From an uncultured Lachnospiraceae bacterium (lineage in GTDB: Bacteria > Bacillota > Clostridia > Lachnospirales > Lachnospiraceae): a DNA stretch of 64,000 bases. The notes beneath the pieces were generated by a model. The model saw only the letters and a program-made list of their open reading frames with translations. It had not been told where the DNA came from and did no database searches. Both the position numbers and the translations under genes were made by a program. Location of the stretch: assembly GCA_947625205.1 (NCBI GenBank), contig CANQNN010000011.1, forward strand, positions 24,448 through 88,447, read 5' to 3'. Shown here in pieces: positions 7,817 through 16,575 of the stretch. Every line of letters begins with the position of its first letter. Position 1 is the stretch's first letter.

Positions 7817-9862
7817 ATGAGAAAGGCAAAAACAATGGAAAGAAAGCACAAGGGATATCGCATTGTGTCATGGGTATTACTGTATAACATGTTATTTTCG
7901 GCTGTCAGCGTCTTGCTGAATGGGTGGTCATTTTCGGCGTATGTGAAACTTTTTTCATATCAGACGCTTTCTGTAGTTATACCGGGGATGGCGATGGTCC
8001 TTATCCTTCGAATCAAAATAGCATCGGATGTCGGATGGATCGGTTACTCGTTTGTCATGGGATATGTTTATAATATCCTTCTTTATTATGTCACTGTGCC
8101 GTTCGGTTTACAGATTTACGTGAAAGTCATTGGGGTGGCGGCAGCAGCGTTGAGTATGGTTCTCCTTTGGCTGAAAAGAAGTGATGTAATAGGGTGTGAA
8201 CATGACGGAGCAGGGATGAAGATCTGTACGGTGGGAGTTATTGTTTATGCGGTATTCATGTTTATTGCCTATAATGGCAATGGCCTCTCGCCGGCTCTGC
8301 TTGGCAGAACAGATTATTACACATATCATAGGGATATTCAGTATTGGATCGGCAATCTGCATTCGCTGATCAAGCAGTATCCACCGCTTAATCCGAGAGA
8401 TTATGATGCAGGTATATTCAATTATCATTATTTTTCTTCTATACAATTGGCGGTGCAGGCGATCTGGACGGGAATCCATCCGGCAATGCTTTGTATGGGT
8501 GCCTATTTCCATGTGACTGTCGTAATGGTGGTTTTTGGCGCATATCTCTTTGCAAAAAGCGTGATTCCTGAGCAAAGACCGGTTGTGCTTGCGATGGGCG
8601 CGTTATTGTTGACATCGGGAATCGAAAATGTTACGATTGTCGAACATATATGTCATTATGCACTGGCAGCATTTGGAACGGATTATGGCCTGGGTGTTAT
8701 GCTGTTTTTCATACTCGCACTATACCAATATAGTATGGGCACACAATCTGCTGTAAATGGTGGTGGGGGGGGGACAATATGTATTCTGTTACTTGCCGTT
8801 TTGACGGGCAGCAAAGGACCTTACGGCGCGGTTGCGCTTTGCGGGATCGGCGTGGTATGTTTGTATTGGTTGTGTAATCGGAAACCGCTTCGCGCCGTTG
8901 TATTCGGCATAACAGCCTTGTCTGTGTTTGGAATCATTTATTTCTTTGTATGTAATACGGCCGGTTATGTGGGTGATGGCAATTCGGCATCCATATATCA
9001 TTTGGTCATCAGAACAGATCCGTCTATGTCTATACCGGAAGCATGTTTCAGAAAGCTGGTCAGGGAGGCTGTCAACATATTGTTGATGAAACCGGTTGTG
9101 CTTTGGCCGCTGGCCGTAATCGTATTTACGAAATTGTGCCGCAGACAGCGATTCTCCGTATTTGAATGGAGTTGTCTGGGAATGGCTTTTGTTGGCCTTT
9201 CGGTCAATGCGCTCATTAGAATCCCCGGAAATTCACAGGGATATTTTGCGTTGGCGGCGCTTGTGCCGGCGTGGTGCTGCGTTTTGTGTAACGTCAAATA
9301 TGATAAGGATATTTTTGCACGATGGGGAAGCTGGAAATATATAGTGGCGGCCGTGATGCTCCTGATTGGCGTGGGTGGTTTCCTGTGGGGTTATAACAGA
9401 AACGGTAACAGATTCGGTGTTTTCTATAGTATATCTGACGGTATATATAACATTGCGCATAGAATGACGGGACAGGAGATGCCTGTGCGGAGCGATGGAA
9501 AAATCGAAGATGGGAAAATGCTGGGGAAGCAAGAGTATGAGCAGCTGACTTCCCTATATGGGGATGGTGAGTTGGATGGCATTCTTTTATATAGCTTGCC
9601 GGAACAGAGAGCAGATTTGGCTCCGTTCCGCAAGAATTTGATTAGCAGTTTTAGCGGGAAATATATTTGGCAGAATACAGAGGCTGTCAATGCTTTTATC
9701 GAGGAAGATACAGAGCAGATGCAAGAGTTTTATGATATGGGTGTGAGATATCTGCTGGTTGATTTCGCGGCAGAAAGCGATATATCGATACCGGAGACGA
9801 ACGCAGATATGATTTATGACAGCAGCGAGATGCGTATATACAAGATTTATAACGGCTCATAA
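7817..9862 (+). CDS. Large multi-spanning membrane protein, GT-C/polymerase-like, with in-frame G9 tract
   Basis: About 680 residues with many hydrophobic segments and a soluble C-terminal tail of about 150 residues. The extracellular-type loop TDYYTYHRDIQYWIG...FNYHYFSS is reminiscent of GT-C glycosyltransferases or O-unit polymerases, but I cannot assign a family. ATG at 7817, GTG 7811 and ATG 7835 are all in frame and none has a strong ribosome site. A run of nine G at 8765-8773 encodes GGG and is in frame, so the gene reads as ON in this sequence; loss or gain of one G would truncate the protein near its middle. The neighbouring Wzx-like flippase supports a polymer assembly role. Confidence 0.7.
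   Translation: MRKAKTMERKHKGYRIVSWVLLYNMLFSAVSVLLNGWSFSAYVKLFSYQTLSVVIPGMAMVLILRIKIASDVGWIGYSFVMGYVYNILLYYVTVPFGLQIYVKVIGVAAAALSMVLLWLKRSDVIGCEHDGAGMKICTVGVIVYAVFMFIAYNGNGLSPALLGRTDYYTYHRDIQYWIGNLHSLIKQYPPLNPRDYDAGIFNYHYFSSIQLAVQAIWTGIHPAMLCMGAYFHVTVVMVVFGAYLFAKSVIPEQRPVVLAMGALLLTSGIENVTIVEHICHYALAAFGTDYGLGVMLFFILALYQYSMGTQSAVNGGGGGTICILLLAVLTGSKGPYGAVALCGIGVVCLYWLCNRKPLRAVVFGITALSVFGIIYFFVCNTAGYVGDGNSASIYHLVIRTDPSMSIPEACFRKLVREAVNILLMKPVVLWPLAVIVFTKLCRRQRFSVFEWSCLGMAFVGLSVNALIRIPGNSQGYFALAALVPAWCCVLCNVKYDKDIFARWGSWKYIVAAVMLLIGVGGFLWGYNRNGNRFGVFYSISDGIYNIAHRMTGQEMPVRSDGKIEDGKMLGKQEYEQLTSLYGDGELDGILLYSLPEQRADLAPFRKNLISSFSGKYIWQNTEAVNAFIEEDTEQMQEFYDMGVRYLLVDFAAESDISIPETNADMIYDSSEMRIYKIYNGS
8765..8773 (+). 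repeat. Poly-G tract, G9, inside membrane protein gene (ON)
   Basis: Nine consecutive G between AATGGTGGT and ACAATATG, coding for glycines within the 7817-9862 gene. The frame is open on both sides, so this copy is the ON state. Homopolymer tracts of this length are typical slipped-strand contingency sites. Confidence 0.85.
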
Positions 9863-9870
9863 GGATTTTT

Positions 9871-11172
9871 ATGGAAAATGATCACTTGACCCTTCCAAAG
9901 GATTATATATGGAATACTGCCGCAGGACTCATCAATGCCGCCGAAGCTGTCGTGATGTCCATGGTCGTGACCAGAGTGACGGGACTGGCGGATGCCGGTC
10001 TGTTGACGGTCGCCTTTGCGGTCGGGAATCTGGCGATGACGATCGGCAAATTCGGTGTGCGCAATTATCAAGTGACAGACACCGAGAATCGCTTTACGAC
10101 CGCCGTTTATTTCAAAGCAAGGGTCTTGACGGTACTGTTGATGATAGCTGTAGTGTGCGGATATTTGAGATATGCTGCGTGTCATCTCGGCTATGACCGC
10201 AGTAAAACCGTCATTGTTTTTGCGACATGCATGATCTATGCAGTGGAATCTTTGGAAGATGTAGTATGGGGTTACTATCAGCGCAAAGGCCGGTTATATA
10301 TCGGTGCGCAGATGTTTTGCATACGCTGGGGCGGTATCCTGCTCGCTTTTCCGATTGTGTTATATTTGAGTAAAGATTTGGCCTTTACTTTAACCTGTTG
10401 CCTTGGCATATGTATTGGGCTTTTCCTGATACTTTTGTGGCGGGTATTCAAAAAATATTCAAGCGATATTGTTTTGGATGTGTGGCGGTCAATGGTGATT
10501 AAGAAGGGCGATTGGATGCAGATTAGAAAACTGCTGCGGAGTGTCTTTCCGCTCTTTGCCATTTTGTTCCTTGGATTTTATGAGAACAATGCGCCTAAAT
10601 ATGCCATTGATGTCTGTCTGACCGCTGAGGAGCAGGCGTGTTACGGTTTTGTGGCAATGCCTGTGTTTGCTATTGAATTGCTGAATTCTTTTGTGTACCA
10701 GCCGACATTGGTTTTGATGGCGGTGGAATGGGAACGGAAAGATATACTCAAATTCAGGAAACGAATCATCCGACAGCTTTTCATTATCGCAGGGATAGCG
10801 ACCGTATGCATGATCGGTGCTTATCTGATAGGGATTCCGGCACTGTCGCTCTTATATGATACGGATCTGTCCGGTTATAAAGATGAATTGATGCTCCTTC
10901 TTCTGACCAGCGCTTTTCTCGCAGTTTCCGGTTATCAAAGCGTTGTCCTGACGATCATGCGGTGTCAGCGGTCTCTTCTGTGGCCGCAATGTGTTATTTC
11001 GTTGGCGGCGGCTGTCGGCATGAAAAGAGCTGTAAAACATTTTGGCACTATTGGAGCTGCCACTTGCTATTTGGTGTTAATGGTAGTATTATGTATATGC
11101 TATGGGATTATTTTGACAGTGTATATGAGAAAAGGTCAATACAAAAAAACTGCTAGTAGGATAAAAGAATGA
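9871..11172 (+). CDS. Wzx-like polysaccharide flippase (MOP superfamily)
   Basis: A 433-residue, strongly hydrophobic protein with about 12-14 predicted membrane segments. The N-terminal WNTAAGLINAAEAVVMSMVV...GLADAGLLTVAFAVGNL pattern is typical of the polysaccharide transporter (PST/Wzx) branch of the MOP exporters. Such proteins flip undecaprenyl-linked repeat units to the outer face of the membrane. It starts eight bases after the preceding stop, and its end overlaps the next start by four bases (ATGA at 11169). It is the only clear flippase in the window. It has no G tract, unlike the genes on both sides of it. Confidence 0.8.
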   Translation: MENDHLTLPKDYIWNTAAGLINAAEAVVMSMVVTRVTGLADAGLLTVAFAVGNLAMTIGKFGVRNYQVTDTENRFTTAVYFKARVLTVLLMIAVVCGYLRYAACHLGYDRSKTVIVFATCMIYAVESLEDVVWGYYQRKGRLYIGAQMFCIRWGGILLAFPIVLYLSKDLAFTLTCCLGICIGLFLILLWRVFKKYSSDIVLDVWRSMVIKKGDWMQIRKLLRSVFPLFAILFLGFYENNAPKYAIDVCLTAEEQACYGFVAMPVFAIELLNSFVYQPTLVLMAVEWERKDILKFRKRIIRQLFIIAGIATVCMIGAYLIGIPALSLLYDTDLSGYKDELMLLLLTSAFLAVSGYQSVVLTIMRCQRSLLWPQCVISLAAAVGMKRAVKHFGTIGAATCYLVLMVVLCICYGIILTVYMRKGQYKKTASRIKE

Positions 11173-12635
11173 AACGGTATTGGTATAGGAATTTATGCAG
11201 TGTATTCATCGTGTGTATGTTGACATTGTTCCTGTTTCATCTGCGCTATGATATTCCGCTTTATGGGGATGATGTGGGCGGACTGACGATCAATGATCCA
11301 AACAATCATTATTTGGACGAAGTGGTGGCGCAGGGAGAATGTACATTGAATCTGGATCATTCTCTGAACGCTACATGGAATAGGGTAAAGTCTGCTTATT
11401 TTTTATGGGATGGACGCATTATCGCCAAGTTTGCGATGATACCTGTTTTGGCTTGCTTGTCGCTCCCTGACGGTATCAATTGGCTGTTGTATAGTATATA
11501 TATCACTTCACTGCAGTTGTGTCTATTTGGAATTACTGTGTTCGTAGTTGCGGAGGGGGGGGGCAAGCACAAGATTCGGATTGGCAGACTTATGCCGCTG
11601 CTTTTATTGTTGATTGCCGTATTATTATTTTATAATCCAAGTTATTCTTATGCGTATATGACAAGGATATTGATGTGGACATTTACCAACATATATGTTA
11701 TATCAGTCATTTTGTATCTCTGTCTGTATGCATTGCTCCGATATGTTATGGAACACATGTGTGTTCCGCGCATCGGATCGATCATAAGCGTTAATATTCT
11801 AGGCTTTCTGGCGGGACTTTCCCATGAGGCATACGGAGTGATTTTCGGCATGGTACTTTTGGTGCAGTTAGCGCGGTTTATATTGCGGGATCATCCGACT
11901 AAGCTCTTGCGTTGGCTGTTCTTATATGCAGGATATCTGGTTGGTTTTGGGATATGTTTTTTTGCACCGGGTAATTTTCATCGTGCGAGTCAAAGCCATG
12001 AAGCAGCATTACAAACTATCCCATTGCTGGAGCGTATGACCAACAGCTTTTATATTCATATATATATCGCGTATAGATTGTGGATCGTACCTGTCGTTGC
12101 TGTGCCGATCTTGGTCATAGGAATCGCAGTATTGCTGAAAAAAAGGATTCTCACATGGAAAGATATTTTCGGCGCAGTATGCAATAATCTGGAATGGCCG
12201 CTCGGTTTTGCCATGTCTGCGGTCACATGGGGGTTGGTTGCAAGAGTTGCCGTATACGGTATGCTAGCAGCTAATGCGATGCTGATCATCGGCGTTATCA
12301 GAATCTTAGGAGAACTGTATTCTGCAACACAGCAGAATATTACGGCGCTTACGGGCAGATACGATCCGTATATTTGGAATGCGATGGCAGGATTGAGTGT
12401 GGCGGCAGTCCTAATCCTTGCGGGCATTAACTGGCAGCAGATCGCATCGGTGCATCGGACAGCGGATATCTGGCGCACAAGTATCGCGCAGGCGCGGGCG
12501 AGTGGCGCAGCGGAGGTGGAAGTGCCACGGTATCCGGATGGCCTGAATTATAAGTTTTATGAAAGCACCATCAATGAGGGTTACGATAAGATATCGAGCA
12601 GAGTTGTATATCAAACCGCTATACGTGTAAACTGA
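11169..12635 (+). CDS. DUF6056-like multi-spanning membrane protein with in-frame G9 tract
   Basis: A 488-residue membrane protein with about 10-12 hydrophobic segments. The first outside loop contains PLYGDDVGGLTIND and WNRVKSAYFLWDGRIIAKF. This Y-G-D-D, then W-x-G-R arrangement also occurs in the protein at 50702 (GDDYGYGV then GWQGTW) and in DUF6056 proteins, which are GT-C-like. A G9 run at 11555-11563 encodes the GGG of VVAEGGGKHK and is in frame (ON). A role as membrane glycosyltransferase or polymerase is inferred from the fold type and the flippase next to it; no catalytic assignment is possible by eye. Confidence 0.7.
   Translation: MKRYWYRNLCSVFIVCMLTLFLFHLRYDIPLYGDDVGGLTINDPNNHYLDEVVAQGECTLNLDHSLNATWNRVKSAYFLWDGRIIAKFAMIPVLACLSLPDGINWLLYSIYITSLQLCLFGITVFVVAEGGGKHKIRIGRLMPLLLLLIAVLLFYNPSYSYAYMTRILMWTFTNIYVISVILYLCLYALLRYVMEHMCVPRIGSIISVNILGFLAGLSHEAYGVIFGMVLLVQLARFILRDHPTKLLRWLFLYAGYLVGFGICFFAPGNFHRASQSHEAALQTIPLLERMTNSFYIHIYIAYRLWIVPVVAVPILVIGIAVLLKKRILTWKDIFGAVCNNLEWPLGFAMSAVTWGLVARVAVYGMLAANAMLIIGVIRILGELYSATQQNITALTGRYDPYIWNAMAGLSVAAVLILAGINWQQIASVHRTADIWRTSIAQARASGAAEVEVPRYPDGLNYKFYESTINEGYDKISSRVVYQTAIRVN
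11555..11563 (+). repeat. Poly-G tract, G9, inside DUF6056-like gene (ON)
   Basis: Nine G between GCGGA and CAAGCAC, coding for glycine in the second third of a cytoplasmic loop of the 11169-12635 protein. The frame is open through the tract. Confidence 0.85.
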
Positions 12636-12644
12636 TACGGTGAT

Positions 12645-12653
12645 GGGGGGGGG
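12645..12653 (+). repeat. Poly-G tract, G9, at the translation start of a glycosyltransferase gene
   Basis: Nine G at 12645-12653, seven bases before TTG 12660. The first G completes an ATG (12643-12645). At G9 this ATG is out of frame with the glycosyltransferase; at G10 (or G7) it reads in frame into it. The tract can also act as a G-rich ribosome site for TTG 12660, with six bases of spacing. Either mechanism would make expression depend on tract length. Confidence 0.8.
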
Positions 12654-12659
12654 ACAAAG

Positions 12660-13625
12660 TTGGCAGTTGATAGCAAGAAAAAAGTGTGTGTTACCGTGCC
12701 GTGTTATAATGAAGTCGGCAATGTTAAGCCGATGGCAGACACATTGACAAAGATTATGCAGGAACTTCCGTACGATTATGAAATCCTTTTTACGGACAAT
12801 TGTTCTACGGACGGTACGAAAGAGATATTGCGTTCACTGGCGGCGCAGGATAAACATATCAAAGTATTGATGAACAACAGAAATTATGGAACGGATAGAA
12901 GAGCAAGTACAGGCTGCGGCAAATATGCGGAAGGAGATGTGTTCATAGCCATTGCCTGTGATTTTCAGGAGCCGCCTGAACTGATACCGGAATTTCTCAA
13001 ATATTGGGAGCAGGGATACAAAGTGGTCTGCGGTCAAAAAACAAGTTCTAAGGAAAGCAGATTAAAATATGCATGCCGCTGCATATTCTACAAGCTGATC
13101 AATGAACTGTCGGACACGCCCCAGTATGAGAATATGTCCGGCATACTGTGTTTTGATAAAGAAGTTTATGAAGAATTAAAAAAATATGATTATGATGTTG
13201 ATTTTAGGTTTATAGTGGCAGATGCTGGATATGAGGTCAAGCTGATTCAATATCAACAGCAAAAGCGCCGGAGCGGTAAATCCAGTTATAATGTGTGGCG
13301 ATATTTGACCTTTGCGATCACTTCTATGATAGCGACATCTACGGCACCGTTGAGGTTGATGACGGTTGCGGGATTTTTGATGTCAGTGATAAGTTTTGCG
13401 GCCGGGCTTGTTTACTTGATTGCCAAGTTGCTGTTTTGGTATCATTTTCAGGCCGGAATGGCGCCAATCCTTATAGGGATGTTTTTCATCGGATCCGTAC
13501 AATTATTTTTTCTGGGAATCGTTGGAGAATATATCGGTGTGATTTTGCGGAGGGTAAGTAAAACTCCCGAGGCTATATTGAGTGAGAAACTTAATGTTGA
13601 GGAAATCCCGCCCGATGGCGAATAA
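12660..13625 (+). CDS. GtrB/DPM1-like GT2 glycosyltransferase, membrane-anchored
   Basis: A 321-residue GT2 enzyme. Residues 8-30 hold VCVTVPCYNEVGN; the donor-site region has CDFQEPPEL in the DxD position and RRSGKSSY near residue 205. Two hydrophobic segments (about 230-250 and 265-290) end the protein as in GtrB and dolichyl-phosphate mannosyltransferases, which load a sugar onto polyprenyl phosphate. The only start in frame near the N-terminus of the domain is TTG 12660, unless a G10 tract brings ATG 12643 into frame. The gene follows a membrane GT-C-like gene, which would be the expected user of a lipid-linked sugar. Confidence 0.82.
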   Translation: MAVDSKKKVCVTVPCYNEVGNVKPMADTLTKIMQELPYDYEILFTDNCSTDGTKEILRSLAAQDKHIKVLMNNRNYGTDRRASTGCGKYAEGDVFIAIACDFQEPPELIPEFLKYWEQGYKVVCGQKTSSKESRLKYACRCIFYKLINELSDTPQYENMSGILCFDKEVYEELKKYDYDVDFRFIVADAGYEVKLIQYQQQKRRSGKSSYNVWRYLTFAITSMIATSTAPLRLMTVAGFLMSVISFAAGLVYLIAKLLFWYHFQAGMAPILIGMFFIGSVQLFFLGIVGEYIGVILRRVSKTPEAILSEKLNVEEIPPDGE

Positions 13626-13649
13626 AAGCTGCCAAAGGAGACTATAGTA

Positions 13650-14429
13650 ATGAAACAAGTTTGTGTAATCTCGGATAACGAAGCTCTTTATCAGGCATTC
13701 AGAAAGATTATAGAAAAACAAGTTTTGACAAGTAAATATAAGTTTGCCTTTTTTACTTCAGAAAAGGAGATAAAAGATATCCCGCCCCGTTGGAATGATG
13801 AACTGGCTGTCATCAATCTAAAGGAAGAAAGCGATTTGTTTTTGCGGCAATACGATCTGTTCATATCGCTGCACAGCAAACAGATTTTTCCTGCGGATAT
13901 GGTGCAAAGATACCGATGTATTAATATACATCCGGGTTATAATCCGTACAACCGCGGGTGGTATCCACAGGTATTCAGTATCATCAATAAGAAACCTGTA
14001 GGAGTTACGATCCATGAGATGGATACACAGATGGATCATGGTCCGATTATTTATAGAGAACGCATCGAGATAGAAGCGGCTGATACTTCCGGCAGCGTGT
14101 ATCAGAAAATATATAAAAAGGAATGTGAATTGCTTGCGCTCCATTTAGAAGAATTGATTGAGGGAAATTATAGAAAAAGCATGCCGGAAGCAGAGGGCAA
14201 CATCAACTACAAGCAGGATTTTAAACAGCTCTGTTTGATCGATATGGATAAAGCAGCAACTTATAGAGAGGTGATAGATTTTTTGCGGGCGATGACTTTT
14301 GACGGCTATTACAATGCATATTTTATAGACGAACACGGTGATAAGATATATGTCAAACTGGATATGGACAAGCAGACGATGACCGCGGATTCTCCGAGGG
14401 GGGGGGAGATAACAAACGTAAGGGTTTAA
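13650..14429 (+). CDS. Sugar N-formyltransferase, with C-terminal G9 tract
   Basis: A 259-residue formyltransferase of the methionyl-tRNA/sugar formyltransferase superfamily. The N-x-H (INIHPG, about residues 90-95) and Asp (MDHGPII, about 129) form the catalytic Asn-His-Asp triad used with N10-formyltetrahydrofolate. The C-terminal FDGYYNAYF...KIYVKL strand pattern is like that of enzymes formylating dTDP-4-amino-4,6-dideoxy sugars. A G9 tract at 14398-14406 lies in the last 15 codons, after the catalytic fold. At G9 the stop is at 14427-14429; at G10 the frame runs on 34 codons past the glycines and stops inside the ATGA that starts the next gene. Confidence 0.82.
   Translation: MKQVCVISDNEALYQAFRKIIEKQVLTSKYKFAFFTSEKEIKDIPPRWNDELAVINLKEESDLFLRQYDLFISLHSKQIFPADMVQRYRCINIHPGYNPYNRGWYPQVFSIINKKPVGVTIHEMDTQMDHGPIIYRERIEIEAADTSGSVYQKIYKKECELLALHLEELIEGNYRKSMPEAEGNINYKQDFKQLCLIDMDKAATYREVIDFLRAMTFDGYYNAYFIDEHGDKIYVKLDMDKQTMTADSPRGGEITNVRV
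14398..14406 (+). repeat. Poly-G tract, G9, in the 3' end of the formyltransferase gene
   Basis: Nine G between CCGA and AGATAAC. Three outcomes can be read: G9 gives a stop at 14427, G8 gives an almost immediate TAA, and G10 gives an extended C-terminus whose TGA (14507-14509) overlaps the ATG of the WbqC gene at 14506. Confidence 0.8.
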
Positions 14430-14505
14430 CAGCGGGAAATATCGTATTCTTGCATATGGCCGGACTGTATGGTGACAGCCTGAGAAAATCAGGAGGAAGT
14501 TGCCT

Positions 14506-15216
14506 ATGAAGACGGCAATTATGCAGCCATATTTCCTCCCGTATATAGGCTATTGGCAGTTGATTCATGCAGTGGATCAGTTCGTATTGTTAGATGATGT
14601 GAATTACATTACAAGAGGTTATATTAACCGTAACAGCATATTGGTCAACGGACAGGAGCATCGCTTTACGATTCCGGTTCAGAAAGCTTCACAGAACAGA
14701 TTGATCAAAGATACGGCGTTTGCATTTGACAGGGTAGAGAAAGACAGATTCCTGCGCATGATAGAAGATGCTTATAAAAAAGCGCCTCAATACCATGATG
14801 TAATGCCGCTGATCAGACAGATTGTTAATTGTGAACAGCAAGATGTCACGCAATACGTATACAACAGCCTGACTGTGATCATGAATTATCTTGATATACA
14901 GACGGAACTTTATATTTCATCGGAGATCCCTAAAGATAACGATCTCCACGGGCAGGACAGAATCATTGAAATATGCCGGCAACTGCAAACTGATGTGTAT
15001 GTTAATCCGTGCGGCGGCAGGAAATTGTATATGCCGGCTGCGTTTGAGAGAAATAATATGAAATTATATTTTCTGGATACGCGGGGCGACAGCATCAGTT
15101 ACAGTCAGGGTCGGCCGGAATTTCAAAGGAATTTATCGATCATTGATGTACTGTTCCGCAATAATGTGGATACGATCAAGATCTTTCTGGATGAATATGA
15201 TTTGCACAGCGATTAA
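14506..15216 (+). CDS. WbqC family protein
   Basis: A 236-residue protein with the WbqC-like N-terminus KTAIMQPYFLPYIGYWQLI, followed by DQFVLLDDVNYITRG and RNSILVNG. The family is common in O-antigen and capsule clusters; its biochemical role is not settled. ATG 14506 is chosen because AGGAGGAAG lies nine bases upstream; a TTG two codons earlier is in the same frame. The start overlaps the extended stop of the upstream formyltransferase in its G10 state, so coupling between the two may switch. The co-occurrence of WbqC with formyl- and methyltransferases suggests a shared modified sugar. Confidence 0.82.
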   Translation: MKTAIMQPYFLPYIGYWQLIHAVDQFVLLDDVNYITRGYINRNSILVNGQEHRFTIPVQKASQNRLIKDTAFAFDRVEKDRFLRMIEDAYKKAPQYHDVMPLIRQIVNCEQQDVTQYVYNSLTVIMNYLDIQTELYISSEIPKDNDLHGQDRIIEICRQLQTDVYVNPCGGRKLYMPAAFERNNMKLYFLDTRGDSISYSQGRPEFQRNLSIIDVLFRNNVDTIKIFLDEYDLHSD

Positions 15217-15233
15217 TCGGGAGGAATGATAAG

Positions 15234-15887
15234 ATGTCATATATAGATATTGTAGAGCATTATGAAGACTGTTTTAGAAAGTACGGCGATAATAATAAAG
15301 GTGTTGACTGGCCCAAAGAAGCGGATGCACAGACACGATACAAGGTAATGTTAGATATAGCTCGATTTGATCCGTATAGGAAGAAGGAAAAGTATTCCCT
15401 GTTGGATTTCGGGTGCGGTCTCGGACATTTAGACCAGTATATCTTGGATCATCGGATGAATATTGATTATGCCGGACTTGATGCCTCTGAGACCTTCGTG
15501 AATCAATGCAGACAAAAGTTTCCGGGCGTTCCGTTTTTTCATTGTGATCTAATGAATGAAGAAGCCGAAACCTCGCTTCCTCAATATGATTATATTGTCA
15601 TGAACGGGGTTTTTACGGAAAAATTAGCATGGGGCTATGACGAAATGCTCGATTACTTTCAAAAATTGGTAACTAAAGTATATGAAAAATGTAATTATGG
15701 GATTGCTTTTAATGTTATGTCGAAGGATGTGGACTGGGAGAGGGATGATTTGTTTCATCTGCCTTTAAATGTGCTCAGCCGTTTCCTTACCCAAAATATA
15801 ACGCGTGATTTTATCATCAGAAATGATTATGGATTGTATGAATACACGGCATATGTGTATAAGCGCGGAAAGGAAGAAGCGGAATGA
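15234..15887 (+). CDS. Class I SAM-dependent methyltransferase
   Basis: A 217-residue protein. The SAM-binding motif I is YSLLDFGCGLGHLDQY (about residues 53-68), followed by an acidic residue at the end of strand 2 (YAGLDAS) and a DLMNEE motif. Substrate is unknown; position between a WbqC gene and a second formyltransferase suggests modification of the same sugar or of its carrier. It overlaps the next gene by four bases (ATGA at 15884), so the two are translationally coupled. Confidence 0.8.
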   Translation: MSYIDIVEHYEDCFRKYGDNNKGVDWPKEADAQTRYKVMLDIARFDPYRKKEKYSLLDFGCGLGHLDQYILDHRMNIDYAGLDASETFVNQCRQKFPGVPFFHCDLMNEEAETSLPQYDYIVMNGVFTEKLAWGYDEMLDYFQKLVTKVYEKCNYGIAFNVMSKDVDWERDDLFHLPLNVLSRFLTQNITRDFIIRNDYGLYEYTAYVYKRGKEEAE

Positions 15888-16543
15888 GGTTTGCGTTTTA
15901 TATGTCGGGCAAAGGCGGCCGGCTGCGCAAATTTCTTGCGCAGGCTACCGAAGAAGAAAAAAGGCAGATTGCATTGGTGGTTTCGGATAACGTTTTGCCT
16001 GATGAGACGGAGGAGATCATACAGCGCAGCGGGATCAGACACTGCACTTTTGATTATAAAGAACTTACAGGCAGCAGCAATAAAGAAAAGAACATGGAAT
16101 TATCCAACCTGATGCTTGAAAGCTTTGAAAGCGGCAAGATTGATTACTGTTTTTGCTTTGGCTGTCATATTTTGACAGGTGACTTGATTGAAAAGTACCG
16201 CCATAGAATGCTTAATTTTCATTCTTCTCTGCTTCCGATGTTTCCGGGGGTGAACGCGATAGATAAGGCTGTTGAGTCAGGAACGGTATTTTTGCTTGGG
16301 AACACAGTTCATTTTATTGATGAGACGGTAGACGGAGGACCGATCATCATGCAGAGTGTGATACCTGTGCGAGCTTTTGAGGAGAGTGGCGGAGATTATG
16401 ACGTAGTTTTGGATCTTCAGATAGAAATGATACAAAAGCTCATGGCACTTCTAAATGAAGACAGAATAGTCGTGGAAGAACGGAAAGTTAGGATTATCGG
16501 GGCAGATTATCAAAAGGGATATGTTTTCCCCGGCATAAACTAG
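15884..16543 (+). CDS. PurN-like formyltransferase (second sugar formyltransferase)
   Basis: A 219-residue protein of the glycinamide ribonucleotide formyltransferase fold. It keeps N-x-H-S-S-L-L-P (MLNFHSSLLPMF, about residues 108-119) and the Asp of ETVDGGPII (about 148-156), so the Asn-His-Asp triad is present. The N-terminus (RFAFYMSGKGGRLRKF) resembles the PurN phosphate loop region. A purine biosynthesis role is unlikely because no purine genes are near and the locus is full of glycan enzymes. It is unrelated in detail to the formyltransferase at 13650, so two different formyl groups or acceptors may be involved. Confidence 0.75.
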   Translation: MRFAFYMSGKGGRLRKFLAQATEEEKRQIALVVSDNVLPDETEEIIQRSGIRHCTFDYKELTGSSNKEKNMELSNLMLESFESGKIDYCFCFGCHILTGDLIEKYRHRMLNFHSSLLPMFPGVNAIDKAVESGTVFLLGNTVHFIDETVDGGPIIMQSVIPVRAFEESGGDYDVVLDLQIEMIQKLMALLNEDRIVVEERKVRIIGADYQKGYVFPGIN

Positions 16544-16575
16544 AAAAAGATATTATGTAAGAGAATGTTGGGCGT

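Noticed and set aside
13650..16543. Methionyl-tRNA or purine formyltransferases
   Set aside because: Triads are shared with those enzymes, but context and C-terminal segments fit sugar formylation.
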